From NCBI GenBank assembly GCA_036003705.1, contig DASYSE010000003.1:1-64000 (forward strand): a DNA stretch of 64,000 nt, given 5' to 3'. Under the pieces are notes generated by a model. That model worked only from the letters and a program-made list of their open reading frames with translations, was not told where the DNA came from and ran no database searches. Position 1 is the first letter of the stretch; the number at the start of each line of letters is the position of its first letter. The translations under genes and the position numbers were made by a program. The stretch comes from CALGFH01 sp036003705. Lineage in GTDB: Bacteria; Actinomycetota; CALGFH01. Below, piece by piece: positions 25,651 to 35,319 of this stretch.

Positions 25651-25685
25651 GCCCCCGATGGTGCCAGAGCCCTCCGACGCTGTGG

Positions 25686-26654
25686 CTATCCCCAGCGGCG
25701 CAGGAGGCGTTCGGCGCCGTCGGCGAGCTCGGCGATGACCTGGGCGGCGGGCAGGACCTCGCGGGTGGCGCCGACACCCTGGCCGGCGTAGTGGACCATC
25801 GCCGCGATCTCGCCGGTGGTGTCGCGGTTTGGGCAGGGGACACCGAAGCGGGGGACCTGCACGGTGGCCGCGCCCATGCGGGTCTCCCCCACCACCTCGC
25901 CCTGGAACGCCTGCGCCGCCTCGATCGCCGAGCGCAGCGTGCGGTGCGGCTCCGGGCCGTTGGGCCACAGCACCGAGAACGCCTCGGTGAGCACGGCGTC
26001 CTCGGCCCTGGCCTGCAGCAGCGCTTCCACGTAGGCGGGGTGGGCGCCGGCCTCCCGGGTGGCCAGCAGCCGCGTCCCGACCCGGACCGCGGCCGCGCCG
26101 GCGGCCAGGCAGGCGGCGACCCCGCGGGCGCCGGCGATGCCGCCGGCGGCGACCACCGGCACCCCGACCGTGTCGAGGGCCTCGGCCAGCAGGGGCAGCA
26201 GCGCGACCCGGCCGCGGATGCGCCCGCCGCCCTCGATCCCCTGCACGGCGACGAGGTCGCAACCGGCGTCGGCCGCCGCCCGGGCCTCGGCGGCCGAGCC
26301 GGCCTGCCAGGACGCCAGCGCGCCGCCGGCGTGGACCCTGGCCACCAGGTCGGGATCGGGGTCGCCGTAGTAGAAGTCGACCAGCCGGGCACCGGCCGCG
26401 GCGACCTCGACGCACGCCGGGTCGGCCCCGAACGGCAGCAGGAACGTCACCCCGACCACTCCGGAGGTGCGGCCGGCCAGGTCGTCGAGGAGGGCGGCCA
26501 GCGCGGCGGCCGGGAGCATCTGGGCCGGCACCATCCCGACCGCGCCGGCCTCGGCCACCGCCGCGACCAGCTCCGGGGTGGTGACCCCTCCCATCGGGGC
26601 CTGCTGCACCGGCACCCTGCAGCCGAGCAGCTCGGTGAACGGCGTGGCCAGCAT
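25686..26654 (-). CDS. Nitronate monooxygenase (NMO/2-nitropropane dioxygenase family)
   Basis: The 322-residue FMN-dependent TIM-barrel protein has PVQQAPMGGVTTPELVAAVAEAG at the N-terminus, AVQGIEGGGRIRG near 137-149 and PVVAAGGIAGARGVAACLAAGA, then VRVGTRLLATREAG for phosphate binding, all typical of class I NMO. These enzymes oxidise alkyl nitronates, for example propionate-3-nitronate, to protect central metabolism. The gene lies one base after the pcrA stop codon in the same direction. Confidence 0.88.
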   Translation of the reverse strand: MLATPFTELLGCRVPVQQAPMGGVTTPELVAAVAEAGAVGMVPAQMLPAAALAALLDDLAGRTSGVVGVTFLLPFGADPACVEVAAAGARLVDFYYGDPDPDLVARVHAGGALASWQAGSAAEARAAADAGCDLVAVQGIEGGGRIRGRVALLPLLAEALDTVGVPVVAAGGIAGARGVAACLAAGAAAVRVGTRLLATREAGAHPAYVEALLQARAEDAVLTEAFSVLWPNGPEPHRTLRSAIEAAQAFQGEVVGETRMGAATVQVPRFGVPCPNRDTTGEIAAMVHYAGQGVGATREVLPAAQVIAELADGAERLLRRWG

Positions 26655-26655
26655 C

Positions 26656-28962
26656 TCAGGGCCGGGTCAGGGGGGCGTAGCGGAGCAGCAGGCGCTTGCG
26701 ACCGAGGCCGGGAAACTCGACCTCGGCCATGGCCCGGTCGCCCTGGCCGGAGACGGCCGCCACTCTGCCCTGCCCCCACTGGCGGTGGACGACCTCGTCA
26801 CCTGGGGCCAGGCCCAGGTCCAGCGCGCCGCGCTGGCGGCCGGCGAGCCGCTCGGCCGGGGTCGGCTGGCGGTCGAACGACGGCGGGGTGGAGCGGGCGT
26901 TGAACGAGCGGCGCCCGGCCCCGAACGCCGGGCTGGAGTCGCTCCAGCTGGTCGAGGCGCCGGACCGACCCGACCCGACCCGGCGCTCGCCACCGACGAC
27001 CGTGACCAGCTCGTCGGGGACCTCCTTGAGGAAGCGGGAGGGCAGGTTGTAGCTGGTCGAGCCGAACAGGGTGCGGCTCCAGGCGTTGGTCAGGTACAGG
27101 CGTTCCCTGGCCCTGGTGATGCCGACGTAGGCCAGCCGCCGCTCCTCCTCGAGCTCGCGCGGCTCGCCGATCGAGCGCATGTGCGGGAACACGTTCTCCT
27201 CGAGGCCGGCGATGAACACCACCGGGTACTCCAGGCCCTTGGCGGTGTGCAGCGTCATCAGGGTCACCGACTGGCTGCCCGACTCGACCTGGTCGGCGTC
27301 GCTGACCAGGGCGATCGACTCGAGGAACCCGTGCAGGGTCGGCTCGGCCTCGGCGCCCTCGCGCAGCTCGTACTCCTCGGCGGCCGACTGCAGCTCGCGG
27401 ACGTTCTCGACCCGGCCCTGGCCCTCGATCGAGGTGTCGGCCTCCAGCTCCCGCAGCAGGCCGGAGAGCGTCCAGGCGTCCTGCACGAGCACGCTCGGGG
27501 AGCGGCCCTCCTCGACCCCAGCGGCCAGCTCGTCGAGGACGGACACGAACTCGGCGACGCCCCTGGCCTGGCGGGTGCCCAGCCCCGGCACCTCCCCGGC
27601 CCGGCGCAGCGCGTCCCCGAACGGGATCCCCTCCTCGGACGCGAACCGGTCGATGGCCCGCTCGGAGGTGTCGCCGATGCCGCGCCTCGGCACGTTCAGC
27701 ACCCGGCGCAGGCTGACCGTGTCCAGCGGGTTGACCGTTGCCTTCAGGTAGGCGAGCAGGTCCTTGACCTCGCGGCGGTCGTAGAACTTGACCCCGCCGA
27801 CGATCCGGTAGGGCAGGCCGGCCTTGACGAACACCTCTTCCAGGGCCCGCGACTGGGCGTTGGTCCGGTAGAAGACGACCACCTTGCCGTACCCGAGGCC
27901 CTGCTCGTGCAGGCGCTCGACCTCCTCGACGACGAAGGCGGCCTCGTCGTGCTCGTTCTCGGCCTGGTAGCGCACGATCGGGTTGCCGGAGCCGATCGCC
28001 GTCCACAGGTTCTTCGGCTTGCGCTACAGGTTGTTGGCGATCACCGCGTTGGCCGCCGAGAGGATGGTCTGGGTGGAGCGGTAGTTCTGCTCGAGCAGGA
28101 TGACGCTGGCCTCGGGGTAGTCGGCCTCGAAGTCGAGGATGTTGCGGACGGTGGCGCCTCGGAAGGCGTAGATCGACTGGTCGCCGTCGCCGACCACCGA
28201 CAGGTTGCGGTGGGAGGCGGTGAGCAGCTTCAGCAGCTCGTACTGGGCGACGTTGGTGTCCTGGAACTCGTCCACCAGCACGTAGCGGAAGCGCCCCTGA
28301 TACTCCGCGAGCACCTCCGGGTGCTCCTGGAACAGGCGCACCGTCTGCAGGATCAGGTCGTCGAAGTCCATCGCGTTGGACTCGGCCAGCCGCTGCTGGT
28401 AGATCCGGTAGGCCTCGGCGGCCTTCTTCTCGAACCAGCCGAGCGCCCGGTCGGCCAGGTCCTCCGGGCCCATCAGCTGGTCCTTGGCCGCGCTCACCGC
28501 ATGCCGCATGGCCCGCGGCGACAGCCGCTTGGGGTCGAAGTCGAGCTGCCGGCAGACCTGGGTCATCAGCCGCTCGGCGTCGCCCTCGTCGTAGATGCTG
28601 AAGGTCGAGGTGTACCCCAGGTGTGATCCGCTGCGGCGCAGGATCCGCACGCAGGCCGAGTGGAAGGTCGACACCCACATCGCCTTGACGACCGGCCCGA
28701 CCAGGTGACGCAGCCGCTCCTGCATCTCCCTGGCCGCCTTGTTGGTGAAGGTGATGGCCAGGATCGCCGTCGGCGCCACCCGCTTGTCCTTGATCAGATG
28801 CGCGATCCGGTGGGTCAGCACCCGGGTCTTCCCCGACCCGGCCCCGGCCACGATCAGCGTCGGCCCCTCCGTGGCCAGCACCGCCAGCCGCTGGGCGTCG
28901 TTCAAGCCATCCAGCAGATCAGGGGACGCGACCGGGTCATCCGGCGCCTCTCGAGCTTCCAC
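26656..28962 (-). pseudogene. pcrA: ATP-dependent DNA helicase PcrA/UvrD with an internal TAG codon
   Basis: Read through, the gene encodes a 768-codon superfamily 1A helicase: motif I GAGSGKTRVLTHR, motif II LVDEFQDTN, motif III VVGDGDQSIYAFRGA, motif IV EQNYRST, motif V LMTLHTAKGLEYPVVF and motif VI RRLAYVGITRARERLYL. A TAG at 28024-28026 splits it into 28027-28962 and 26656-28023; the frame is continuous across (NNL-stop-RKPKNLW), so only one codon is wrong. Neither half alone has all motifs. PcrA unwinds DNA in repair and replication and is normally essential, so sequencing error, recent mutation, suppression or a second copy must be considered. The GTG at 28962 follows TATACT by 6 nt. 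Confidence 0.85.
28024..28026 (-). other. In-frame amber codon inside pcrA
   Basis: The codon is TAG between CTG and CGC. In PcrA homologues this position lies in the N-N-x-x-R-K-x-K-x-L-W segment between motif IV and domain 2B and is variable, so a Gln (CAG) or Glu (GAG) codon one base away is a plausible original. Confidence 0.85.
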
Positions 28963-28968
28963 GGAGGC

Positions 28969-28974
28969 AGTATA
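28969..28974 (-). promoter_or_regulatory. Candidate -10 (TATACT) of pcrA
   Basis: TATACT is followed by GCCTCC and the GTG at 28962, which would give a leaderless mRNA. It argues for this GTG over the in-frame ATG at 29019, which lies upstream of the hexamer and overlaps the slipin gene by 14 nt. Confidence 0.5.
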
Positions 28975-29005
28975 CGAGCGGACCAGTCGGCCCCCGCGAC
29001 CGTCC

Positions 29006-29899
29006 TCAGGAACGTTCACCGTCCGGGCGGGTGGAGAAGGCGCGGCCGGCGGAGCCGGTGATGCTTGCGAGCAGGCTGGACAGCTCCATCGGGACGACGA
29101 ACTTGGTCGCGGGGGATGCGCCGATCTGCTTGAGGGCGTCCAGGTACTGCAGGCTCATGGTGTTGGCGTCCACGGTCCTCGCCACGTCGAAGATCTTGGA
29201 GAGCGCCAGCGAGAAGCCCTCGGCGCGCAGGATGGCGGCCTGGCGTTCGCCCTCGGCGGTGAGGATGGCGGCCTGCTTCTGCCCCTCGGCGACGGTGATC
29301 GAGGCCTGCTTGGACCCCTCTGCCTCGGTGACCACCGCCCGCCGGGTCCGCTCGGCCGACATCTGCCTGGTCATCGCCTCCTGCACCGTTGGTGGGGGGC
29401 TGATCTCGCGCACCTCGACGTTGGTGACCTTGACGCCCCAGCGCTCGGTCACATCGTCGAGCTTGGTCCGGAGCAGCTCGTTCATCTGCTCGCGCTTGGA
29501 CAGCACGTCGTCAAGGGTCATGTCCCCGACCACGCTTCGCAGGGTGGTGGCGGCGATGTTCTGGGCCGCCCCGGCGAAGTTCTGCACCTTCAGCACCGAG
29601 GTCACCGCATCGAACACCTTGTAGAAGACGATGAAGTCCAGGGAGATGTTGGCGTTGTCCTCGGTGATCGCCGTCTGACTTGGGATCTCGAGATACAGCT
29701 CGCGCAGGTCGACCCAGACGACCCTGTCGACGATGGGGATGATGAGCACCAGCCCTGGCCCGCGGGTGCCGACGGAGCGGCCGAGCCGGAACAGCACCAC
29801 CCGCTGGTACTCGCGGACGATCTTCACCGAGTAACGGACCAGCAGCACCAGCAGGACCAGGGCGACGGCCAAGGCGATCCAGAACGGGAGGTTCTCCAT
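29006..29899 (-). CDS. SPFH/band 7 protein (slipin/stomatin-like)
   Basis: The 297-residue protein has one N-terminal membrane anchor (about 6-24) followed by the SPFH domain: YSVKIVREYQRVVLFRLGRS, GTRGPGLVLIIPIVDRV and VDLREL. A helical stretch rich in EAEGSKQASITVAEGQKQAAIL (about 195-240) drives oligomer rings. Slipins organise membrane microdomains and are paired with NfeD proteases. Here the nfeD gene ends 1 nt before this start, the classic operon order. Confidence 0.92.
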   Translation of the reverse strand: MENLPFWIALAVALVLLVLLVRYSVKIVREYQRVVLFRLGRSVGTRGPGLVLIIPIVDRVVWVDLRELYLEIPSQTAITEDNANISLDFIVFYKVFDAVTSVLKVQNFAGAAQNIAATTLRSVVGDMTLDDVLSKREQMNELLRTKLDDVTERWGVKVTNVEVREISPPPTVQEAMTRQMSAERTRRAVVTEAEGSKQASITVAEGQKQAAILTAEGERQAAILRAEGFSLALSKIFDVARTVDANTMSLQYLDALKQIGASPATKFVVPMELSSLLASITGSAGRAFSTRPDGERS

Positions 29900-29900
29900 T

Positions 29901-31223
29901 TCACGGTCCTTTCGGTTGCCGGGGCAACGACGGCCCCGGCTCGACGATCAGCTTGAGACCCTTGCGGCCGACCACCCGCACCGTGGTCCCGGCTGCGATC
30001 GCGCCCCGCGCCGCCTCTGCGCTCCAGCGCTCGTGGGCGACCCGTACCTCGCCCCGCGGCTCGAGCGGGCCGAGCGCAACCCCGACCGCCCCGACCAGGG
30101 CGTCCACCCCGGCCGGAGCTGGCAGCCGGCGGGCCTGGACCACGGCACGCACCACCAGCAGGAAGAACCCGGCGAGCAGGGCGGCCATTCCGGCGAGCAG
30201 CCACGGCGAGACGCGAACGCCCGGCACCGCCGGGTCGAACAGCAGCAGGCCGCCGACCACCAGGCAGGCGAGTCCGCCGGCCAGCGGCAGCCCGATCCCC
30301 GGATGCTTCAGCTCGATCCCGAACAGCACCACCGAGGCGACCAGCAGGGCGAGGCCGCCGAGCTGCACCGGCAGGATCCCGAAGGCGACCACGCTGATCA
30401 CCAGCAGCAGGGCGCCGAGCACGCCGGGAGCTGACAGGCCGGGGTGGAGCACCTCGATCACGATCAGGATCAGCCCGAGGTAGAAGAAGACGAAGGCGAT
30501 GTTGGGGTCGATCAGGCCGTGGAGGATGGCCACGCCGGCCCCTGGCCGGCGCGGCTGGACGGCCGCCCCGTCGGTGCGCAGCGTGACCGGTCCGGCCGCC
30601 GTCGACGCGGTGCGCCCGTCGACCTTCCCCAGCAGCTCGGCCGCGGAGCCGGCCAGCAGGTCGGCGACGTCCTGGTCCACGGCGGCCTCGGCGGAAAGGC
30701 TCACCGACTCGCGCACCGCCCGCTCGGCCCAGCCGGCGTTGCGGCCGGTCCGCTCGGCCAGCGAGCGGGCGAACGCGGCCGCGTCGTTGGTGACCTTCTC
30801 CTGCTCGATCGCGCCGCTCACCCCCACCGGGTGGGCGGCCCCGATGTTGGTGCCGGGGGCCATGGCGTTGACCGGGCAGGCGAGCATCACGAACATGCCG
30901 GCCGAGGCCGCCCGCGCTCCCGACGGACCGGTCCAGCAGATCACCGGCACCGGGGAGCCGAGGATGGCCTTGACGATCGTGCGCATGGCCGAGTCGAGGC
31001 CACCGGGCGTGTCGATGGTGAGCAGCACGGCTCTGTCGCCCCGCGCTCCAGCCTCGGCGATGCCGTCGACCAGGTAGCGGGCGATGAACGGGTCGACGGC
31101 GCCGTCCAGCTCCAGCGCGGCCACCGGTGTTGGCGAGGCCGGCTGGGCCTGGGCGTCGGCGAACCAGGCGATCAGCAGCGACGACCCGAGCAGCAGGACC
31201 GCGACGGTCCGGCAGGTGCGCAT
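29901..31223 (-). CDS. NfeD1b-type membrane serine protease
   Basis: The 440-residue protein has a signal peptide (about 1-27), a ClpP-like serine protease domain at 35-205 with TIDTPGGLDSAM, the nucleophile motif SAGMF (ARAASAGMFVMLA) and NIGAAHPVG, then four to five membrane helices (about 245-370) and a C-terminal OB-fold NfeD domain (ALVGAVGVALGPLEPRGEVRV ... AAGTTVRVVGRKGLKLIVEP). It should cut the C-terminus of its slipin partner or other membrane proteins. An AGGAGG precedes the ATG by 12 nt. It is divergent from the ABC ATPase gene at 31271 with 47 nt between. Confidence 0.92.
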   Translation of the reverse strand: MRTCRTVAVLLLGSSLLIAWFADAQAQPASPTPVAALELDGAVDPFIARYLVDGIAEAGARGDRAVLLTIDTPGGLDSAMRTIVKAILGSPVPVICWTGPSGARAASAGMFVMLACPVNAMAPGTNIGAAHPVGVSGAIEQEKVTNDAAAFARSLAERTGRNAGWAERAVRESVSLSAEAAVDQDVADLLAGSAAELLGKVDGRTASTAAGPVTLRTDGAAVQPRRPGAGVAILHGLIDPNIAFVFFYLGLILIVIEVLHPGLSAPGVLGALLLVISVVAFGILPVQLGGLALLVASVVLFGIELKHPGIGLPLAGGLACLVVGGLLLFDPAVPGVRVSPWLLAGMAALLAGFFLLVVRAVVQARRLPAPAGVDALVGAVGVALGPLEPRGEVRVAHERWSAEAARGAIAAGTTVRVVGRKGLKLIVEPGPSLPRQPKGP

Positions 31224-31257
31224 GTGGCCATGATCCTCCTGGATGAGGGGAACCGGA

Positions 31258-31263
31258 TAGGCT
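31258..31263 (+). promoter_or_regulatory. Candidate -10 (TAGGCT) of the ABC ATPase gene
   Basis: TAGGCT followed by GTCCGGC and ATG at 31271, with 7-nt spacing. The context CGGATAGGCT recurs ahead of the bPH2 gene, and GATAGGCT occurs ahead of the ychF-like gene. Confidence 0.5.
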
Positions 31264-31270
31264 GTCCGGC

Positions 31271-32068
31271 ATGAGCGCTGTGGTTCCGCCGTCGGCCAAC
31301 CGGTCGCAGGCCGCGTTGTCGGTTCGGGGGCTGCGCAAGGCGTTCGGCCCCAAGCTGGCGGTGGCCGGGATCGACCTGGACATCCCCCATGGGTGCTTCT
31401 TCGGGCTGGTCGGGCCCAACGGCGCCGGGAAGACGACCACGCTGGGGATGGTGACCGGGCTGCTGCGGCCCGACGCCGGGCTGGTGCTGATCGACGGGAT
31501 CGAGGTGTGGCGCGACCCGGTGAAGGCCAAGCGACGGATCGGGGTGCTGCCGGAGGACCTCCGCTTGTTCGATCGGCTCACCGGGGCGGAGCTGCTCACC
31601 TACAATGGGCTGCTGCGGGGGATGCCGGCGGTGGTGGTGGAGGCGCGGGCCAGGGAGCTGCTGGAGGTGCTCGGGCTGGCCGACGCCGCCGGGACCCTGG
31701 TGGTGGACTACTCGCACGGGATGCGCAAGAAGATCGCCCTGGCGGCGGCGCTGCTGCACGCGCCCCGGGTGCTGTTCCTCGACGAGCCGTTCGAGGCCAT
31801 CGACCCGGTGTCGGCCCGCACCATCCGCGGGCTGCTGGAACGCTACACCGCCGGTGGCGCCACCGTGGTCTTCTCCAGCCACGTCATGGAGCTGGTCGAG
31901 CGGCTCTGCGACCGGGTCGGGATCATGCACCTTGGCCGGCTGATCGCCGAGGGCCCGACCGACCGGGTGCGGGCCGGGCGCAGCCTCGAGGACGCCTTCG
32001 TCGAGCTGGTCGGGGCGGGCGACGCCGGCGCCGAGGAGCTGGGTTGGCTGGGCACCTGGTCGGCCTGA
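31271..32068 (+). CDS. ABC transporter ATP-binding protein (CcmA/YhaQ-like)
   Basis: The 265-residue ATPase has Walker A VGPNGAGKTTTL (about 48-59), Q-loop VLPEDLRLFDRLTG, a signature that reads YSHGMRKK rather than LSGGQ, Walker B VLFLDEPFEAIDP and H-loop SSHVME. The degenerate signature YSHGMRKK is usual in this exporter subgroup (NatA/EcsA-like). It overlaps the following permease gene, which should be its membrane partner. The substrate is unknown. Confidence 0.92.
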   Translation: MSAVVPPSANRSQAALSVRGLRKAFGPKLAVAGIDLDIPHGCFFGLVGPNGAGKTTTLGMVTGLLRPDAGLVLIDGIEVWRDPVKAKRRIGVLPEDLRLFDRLTGAELLTYNGLLRGMPAVVVEARARELLEVLGLADAAGTLVVDYSHGMRKKIALAAALLHAPRVLFLDEPFEAIDPVSARTIRGLLERYTAGGATVVFSSHVMELVERLCDRVGIMHLGRLIAEGPTDRVRAGRSLEDAFVELVGAGDAGAEELGWLGTWSA

Positions 32069-33654
32069 GGCTCGCCCTGCTCCGCAACGGGCTCCGCCGC
32101 AGCAACTGGCAGCAGCGGGTCGCCCTCGCCCTCGGGGCGCTGGCCGGGCTGCCGCTGGCGGGCGGCGGCTTCCTGCTGCTGGCCCTGGTACCGCGGGCCG
32201 AACCGCGGGCCGGGCTGGTGCTGGTCGAGGCGGTGTTCCTGCTGCTGTTCCTCGGCTGGGGGCTGTTCCCGCTGCTCAGCTTCGCCGGTGACGCCAGCCT
32301 CGACCCTTCGCGGCTGGCCCTGCTGCCGCTGCGTCCCGGGCAGCTGGTCGCCGGGCTGTCCCTGGCCGCCTGCGTCGGCGTGGCCCCGTTGTGCACGCTG
32401 GTCGCGCTGGCCGGCGCCGTGGTCGGCTTCGGCACCCTCGGCCCCGGCGCGGTGCTGGTGGTGGCGGCGGTGCTGGCGCAGTTCGCCCTGTGCATCGTCG
32501 GGTCGCGGGCCCTGCTCACCGCCCTGTCCCGCCAGCTCCGCTCACGCAAGGCCCGCGACCTGGTGATCCTGCTGGTGTCGGTCACCGCGCTCGGCTTCAA
32601 CCTGGCCCTCCAGGTCGGAGCCCGGCTGGCCGAACGGCTCGAGCGGGCCGACCTGGAGGGGCTGCTGCCGCTGGCCCGGGTGCTCGGCTGGCTTCCCCCC
32701 GGCCTCGCCGCCCGGGCGCTGGTCGACGCCGGCCAGGGGCGGCTGCTGGCCGCGACCGTCGAGCTGCTGGGCGCGGCCCTGGCGGTGGCGCTGCTCGGCT
32801 GGTGGTGGTGGCGGAGCCTCGACCGGGTCCTGACCACCGCCGAGCCGGCGGCCAGGCACCGGGCCCGGCAGGCGGCCGGCCTGTTCCCGCGCCCGCTGCG
32901 GCGCCTGCTCCCCGCCGATCAGCGGGGTGCCGCGGCCGCCAAGGAGCTCCGCTACCTGGCCAGGCACCCGCGGCTGCGGGTCGCCTGGGTGATCAGCGGC
33001 CTGCTCGGCCTGGCCGTGATCGTGTTCGTCGCCGTCACCGACGGGCTGGACCGCCCCTGGATGGTCCTGGCCTCCCTGTCCATGGCCTTCCTGGCCAGCC
33101 AGAACAGCCTGAACCAGTTCGGCTTCGACGGGGCGGCCTACTGGACCCAGGCGGTCTCCGGGGCTGACCCGCGGGGTGACCTGACGGGCAGGAACCTGGC
33201 CACGCTGCTGGCCGGGATGGTCGGGACCGTTGCGCTGGCGACCGCCCTGGCCGCGGTCACCGGGGGCTGGCTGTACCTCCCGGTGGTGCTCTGGCTGGGC
33301 ATCGGCGTGCTCGCCCTGTCGCTGGGTGTGGCCGACGTGGTCTCGGTGCGCTTCCCCTACCCGCTGCCCGACGACACCAGCAACCTGTGGGCGGTGCAGG
33401 GGACCGGGCAGGGGTGCCTGGTCGGGATCGTGCAGATGGTCGCCTTCGCCGCCCAGGGTCTGCTCCTGCTGCCGCTGCTCGCCCTGGTGGTGGTCGGCCT
33501 GCTGGCCTGGCCGCCGGCGCTGGCGGTCGTCTGCCCGGTGGCGGTCGTCTACGGCGGGTTCGTGTGGCGGGTCGGGCTGGGCATGGGCGCCCGCTGGCTG
33601 GCCGACCACCAACCCGAGCTGCTGACCGCGCTCAGCGCGCGCCGCGCCGCCTGA
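32044..33654 (+). CDS. ABC transporter permease, multi-spanning
   Basis: The 536-residue integral membrane protein has about 12-14 hydrophobic segments and long cytoplasmic loops rich in Arg/Ala (about 270-310). It resembles ABC-2/EcsB-like permeases fused in two halves. The start is inferred: TTG at 32044 with GAGGAG at 32033-32038 upstream, giving a 25-nt overlap with the ATPase gene and coupled translation. No exact family is recognised and the cargo is unknown. Confidence 0.78.
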   Translation: MAGHLVGLRLALLRNGLRRSNWQQRVALALGALAGLPLAGGGFLLLALVPRAEPRAGLVLVEAVFLLLFLGWGLFPLLSFAGDASLDPSRLALLPLRPGQLVAGLSLAACVGVAPLCTLVALAGAVVGFGTLGPGAVLVVAAVLAQFALCIVGSRALLTALSRQLRSRKARDLVILLVSVTALGFNLALQVGARLAERLERADLEGLLPLARVLGWLPPGLAARALVDAGQGRLLAATVELLGAALAVALLGWWWWRSLDRVLTTAEPAARHRARQAAGLFPRPLRRLLPADQRGAAAAKELRYLARHPRLRVAWVISGLLGLAVIVFVAVTDGLDRPWMVLASLSMAFLASQNSLNQFGFDGAAYWTQAVSGADPRGDLTGRNLATLLAGMVGTVALATALAAVTGGWLYLPVVLWLGIGVLALSLGVADVVSVRFPYPLPDDTSNLWAVQGTGQGCLVGIVQMVAFAAQGLLLLPLLALVVVGLLAWPPALAVVCPVAVVYGGFVWRVGLGMGARWLADHQPELLTALSARRAA

Positions 33655-33678
33655 GGAGTCGCCACCCGGCGCGGGCCG

Positions 33679-33703
33679 GCCGATCGAGCTGGACGCGATC
33701 GGC
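33679..33703. terminator. Hairpin between convergent permease and guaA genes
   Basis: GCCGATCG (33679-33686) pairs with CGATCGGC (33696-33703) around a 9-base loop, and flanking GGCC bases can extend the stem with a bulge. It lies between the permease stop and the guaA stop. There is no U-tract, as is common for actinobacterial terminators. Confidence 0.45.
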
Positions 33704-33707
33704 GGCC

Positions 33708-35258
33708 TCACTCCCACTCGATGGTGCCGGGGGGCTTGGAGGTGACGTCGTAGGCGACCCGGTTGACGCCGGGGACCTCGCCGACGACCCGGGTCGAGAT
33801 GCGCTCCAGCAGCTCCCACGGGAGGCGGGCGAAGTCGGCGGTCATGGCGTCCTGGCTGGTCACCGCGCGAAGCACGATCGGGTAGGCGTAGGTCCGGCCG
33901 TCGCCCATGACGCCCACGGTGCGGACCGCCGGCAGCACCGCGAACCACTGCCACAGCTCGCGGTCCAGCCCGGCCCGGCGGACCTCCTCGAGCACGATCC
34001 GGTCGGCCGCGCGCAGGGTCTCCAGCCGCTCGGCGGTGACCTCGCCGACGATCCGGACGGCGAGGCCCGGCCCGGGGAAGGGCTGGCGCTGGACCACGTC
34101 CTCGGGCAGGCCGAGCTCGGTGCCGACCCGGCGGACCTCGTCCTTGAACAGCAGGCGCAGCGGCTCGACCAGCTTCAGCTGCATGCGCTCGGGGAGGCCG
34201 CCGACGTTGTGGTGGCTCTTGATGGTGGCCGTCCGCTTCCCGCCCGACTCGACCACGTCCGGGTACAGGGTGCCCTGGGCCAGGTAGGGGGCGTCGCCGT
34301 GCTCCTTGGCGACCTCCTCGAAGATGCGGATGAACTCGTTGCCGATCGCCTTGCGCTTGGCCTCGGGGTCGGTCACCCCGGCCAGGCGCTCCAGGAACCG
34401 GTCGGCCGCCTTGACGTGGACCAGGTTGACCTTGAAGTCACGCCGGAAGGTCTCCTCGACCTGCTCCGCCTCGCCGTGGCGCAGCAGCCCGGTGTCGACG
34501 AACACGCAGGTCAGCTTGTCACCGATCGCCCGGTGGACGAGCAGGGCGGCCACCGAGGAGTCGACCCCGCCCGACAGGGCGCACAGCACGTGGCCGTCGC
34601 CGACCCGGGCCCGGACCGCGGCCTCCTGCTCCTCGATGATCGAGACGCTGGTCCAGTTGGGCCGGCAGCCGGCGGCCTCGTAGAGGAAGTTCTTGAACAG
34701 GTCCAGGCCGCGTTCGGTGTGGGCGACCTCGGGGTGGAACTGGACCCCGTACAGGCCCCGCTCCGGGTCCTCGAACCCGGCCACCGGGGAGGCGTCGGTG
34801 CTGGCCACGACCCGGGCGCCGGGCGGGGCGGCGGTGACCGTGTCGCCGTGGCTCATCCAGACGACCTGCTCGGCCGGGAGGTCGCCGAACAGCAGGCTGC
34901 CGTCGGGCTGGGCCCGCAGCCTGGTGCGGCCGTACTCCCTGACCCCGGTCGGCTCGACCCGGCCGCCCAGCGCCCTGGCCATCGCCTGCTGCCCGTAGCA
35001 GAGCCCGAGGACCGGGATGCCGAGACCCAGCAGGCGCGGGTCGAGGGCGGGGGCGCCCGGTTCGTAGACCGACTTCGGCCCACCGGAGAGGACCAGGGCC
35101 CTGGCGCCGTGGGCGCGGACCGTCGCCGGGTCGACGTCGCAGGCGACGACCTCGGAGAAGACATGGCATTCGCGGATGCGGCGGGCGATGAGCTGGGCGT
35201 ACTGGGCGCCGAAGTCGAGGACCAGGACGGTGTCGTGCCCGGGCGGTGAGGTCGTCAT
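33708..35258 (-). CDS. guaA: GMP synthase (glutamine-hydrolysing)
   Basis: GuaA converts XMP to GMP using ATP and glutamine. The 516-residue protein has a class I amidotransferase domain (about 1-200) with nucleophile Cys in [10 protein letters not shown] and the His/Glu pair in QFHPEV, an ATP-pyrophosphatase domain with the SGGVDSS P-loop (about 230) and a C-terminal dimerisation domain ending [12 protein letters not shown]. The ATG is 6 nt after TATCCT (35265-35270, minus strand), so the mRNA may be leaderless. GuaB3 is encoded about 400 bases to the right, which groups guanine nucleotide synthesis. Confidence 0.98.
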   Translation of the reverse strand: MTTSPPGHDTVLVLDFGAQYAQLIARRIRECHVFSEVVACDVDPATVRAHGARALVLSGGPKSVYEPGAPALDPRLLGLGIPVLGLCYGQQAMARALGGRVEPTGVREYGRTRLRAQPDGSLLFGDLPAEQVVWMSHGDTVTAAPPGARVVASTDASPVAGFEDPERGLYGVQFHPEVAHTERGLDLFKNFLYEAAGCRPNWTSVSIIEEQEAAVRARVGDGHVLCALSGGVDSSVAALLVHRAIGDKLTCVFVDTGLLRHGEAEQVEETFRRDFKVNLVHVKAADRFLERLAGVTDPEAKRKAIGNEFIRIFEEVAKEHGDAPYLAQGTLYPDVVESGGKRTATIKSHHNVGGLPERMQLKLVEPLRLLFKDEVRRVGTELGLPEDVVQRQPFPGPGLAVRIVGEVTAERLETLRAADRIVLEEVRRAGLDRELWQWFAVLPAVRTVGVMGDGRTYAYPIVLRAVTSQDAMTADFARLPWELLERISTRVVGEVPGVNRVAYDVTSKPPGTIEWE

Positions 35259-35264
35259 GGCCGC

Positions 35265-35270
35265 AGGATA
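35265..35270 (-). promoter_or_regulatory. Candidate -10 (TATCCT) of guaA
   Basis: TATCCT is followed by GCGGCC and the guaA ATG at 35258. The 6-nt spacing leaves no room for a ribosome site and suggests leaderless transcription. Confidence 0.45.
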
Positions 35271-35319
35271 ACGAACTCGCGCAGCGGTTTGCTCGCTCCC
35301 TTTGTCCAGGAGTACGGTG

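Noticed and set aside
22547..26392. A 1281-codon minus-strand frame
   Set aside because: It joins the ABC exporter to out-of-frame readings of the MFS and NMO genes; the real exporter starts at 24427.
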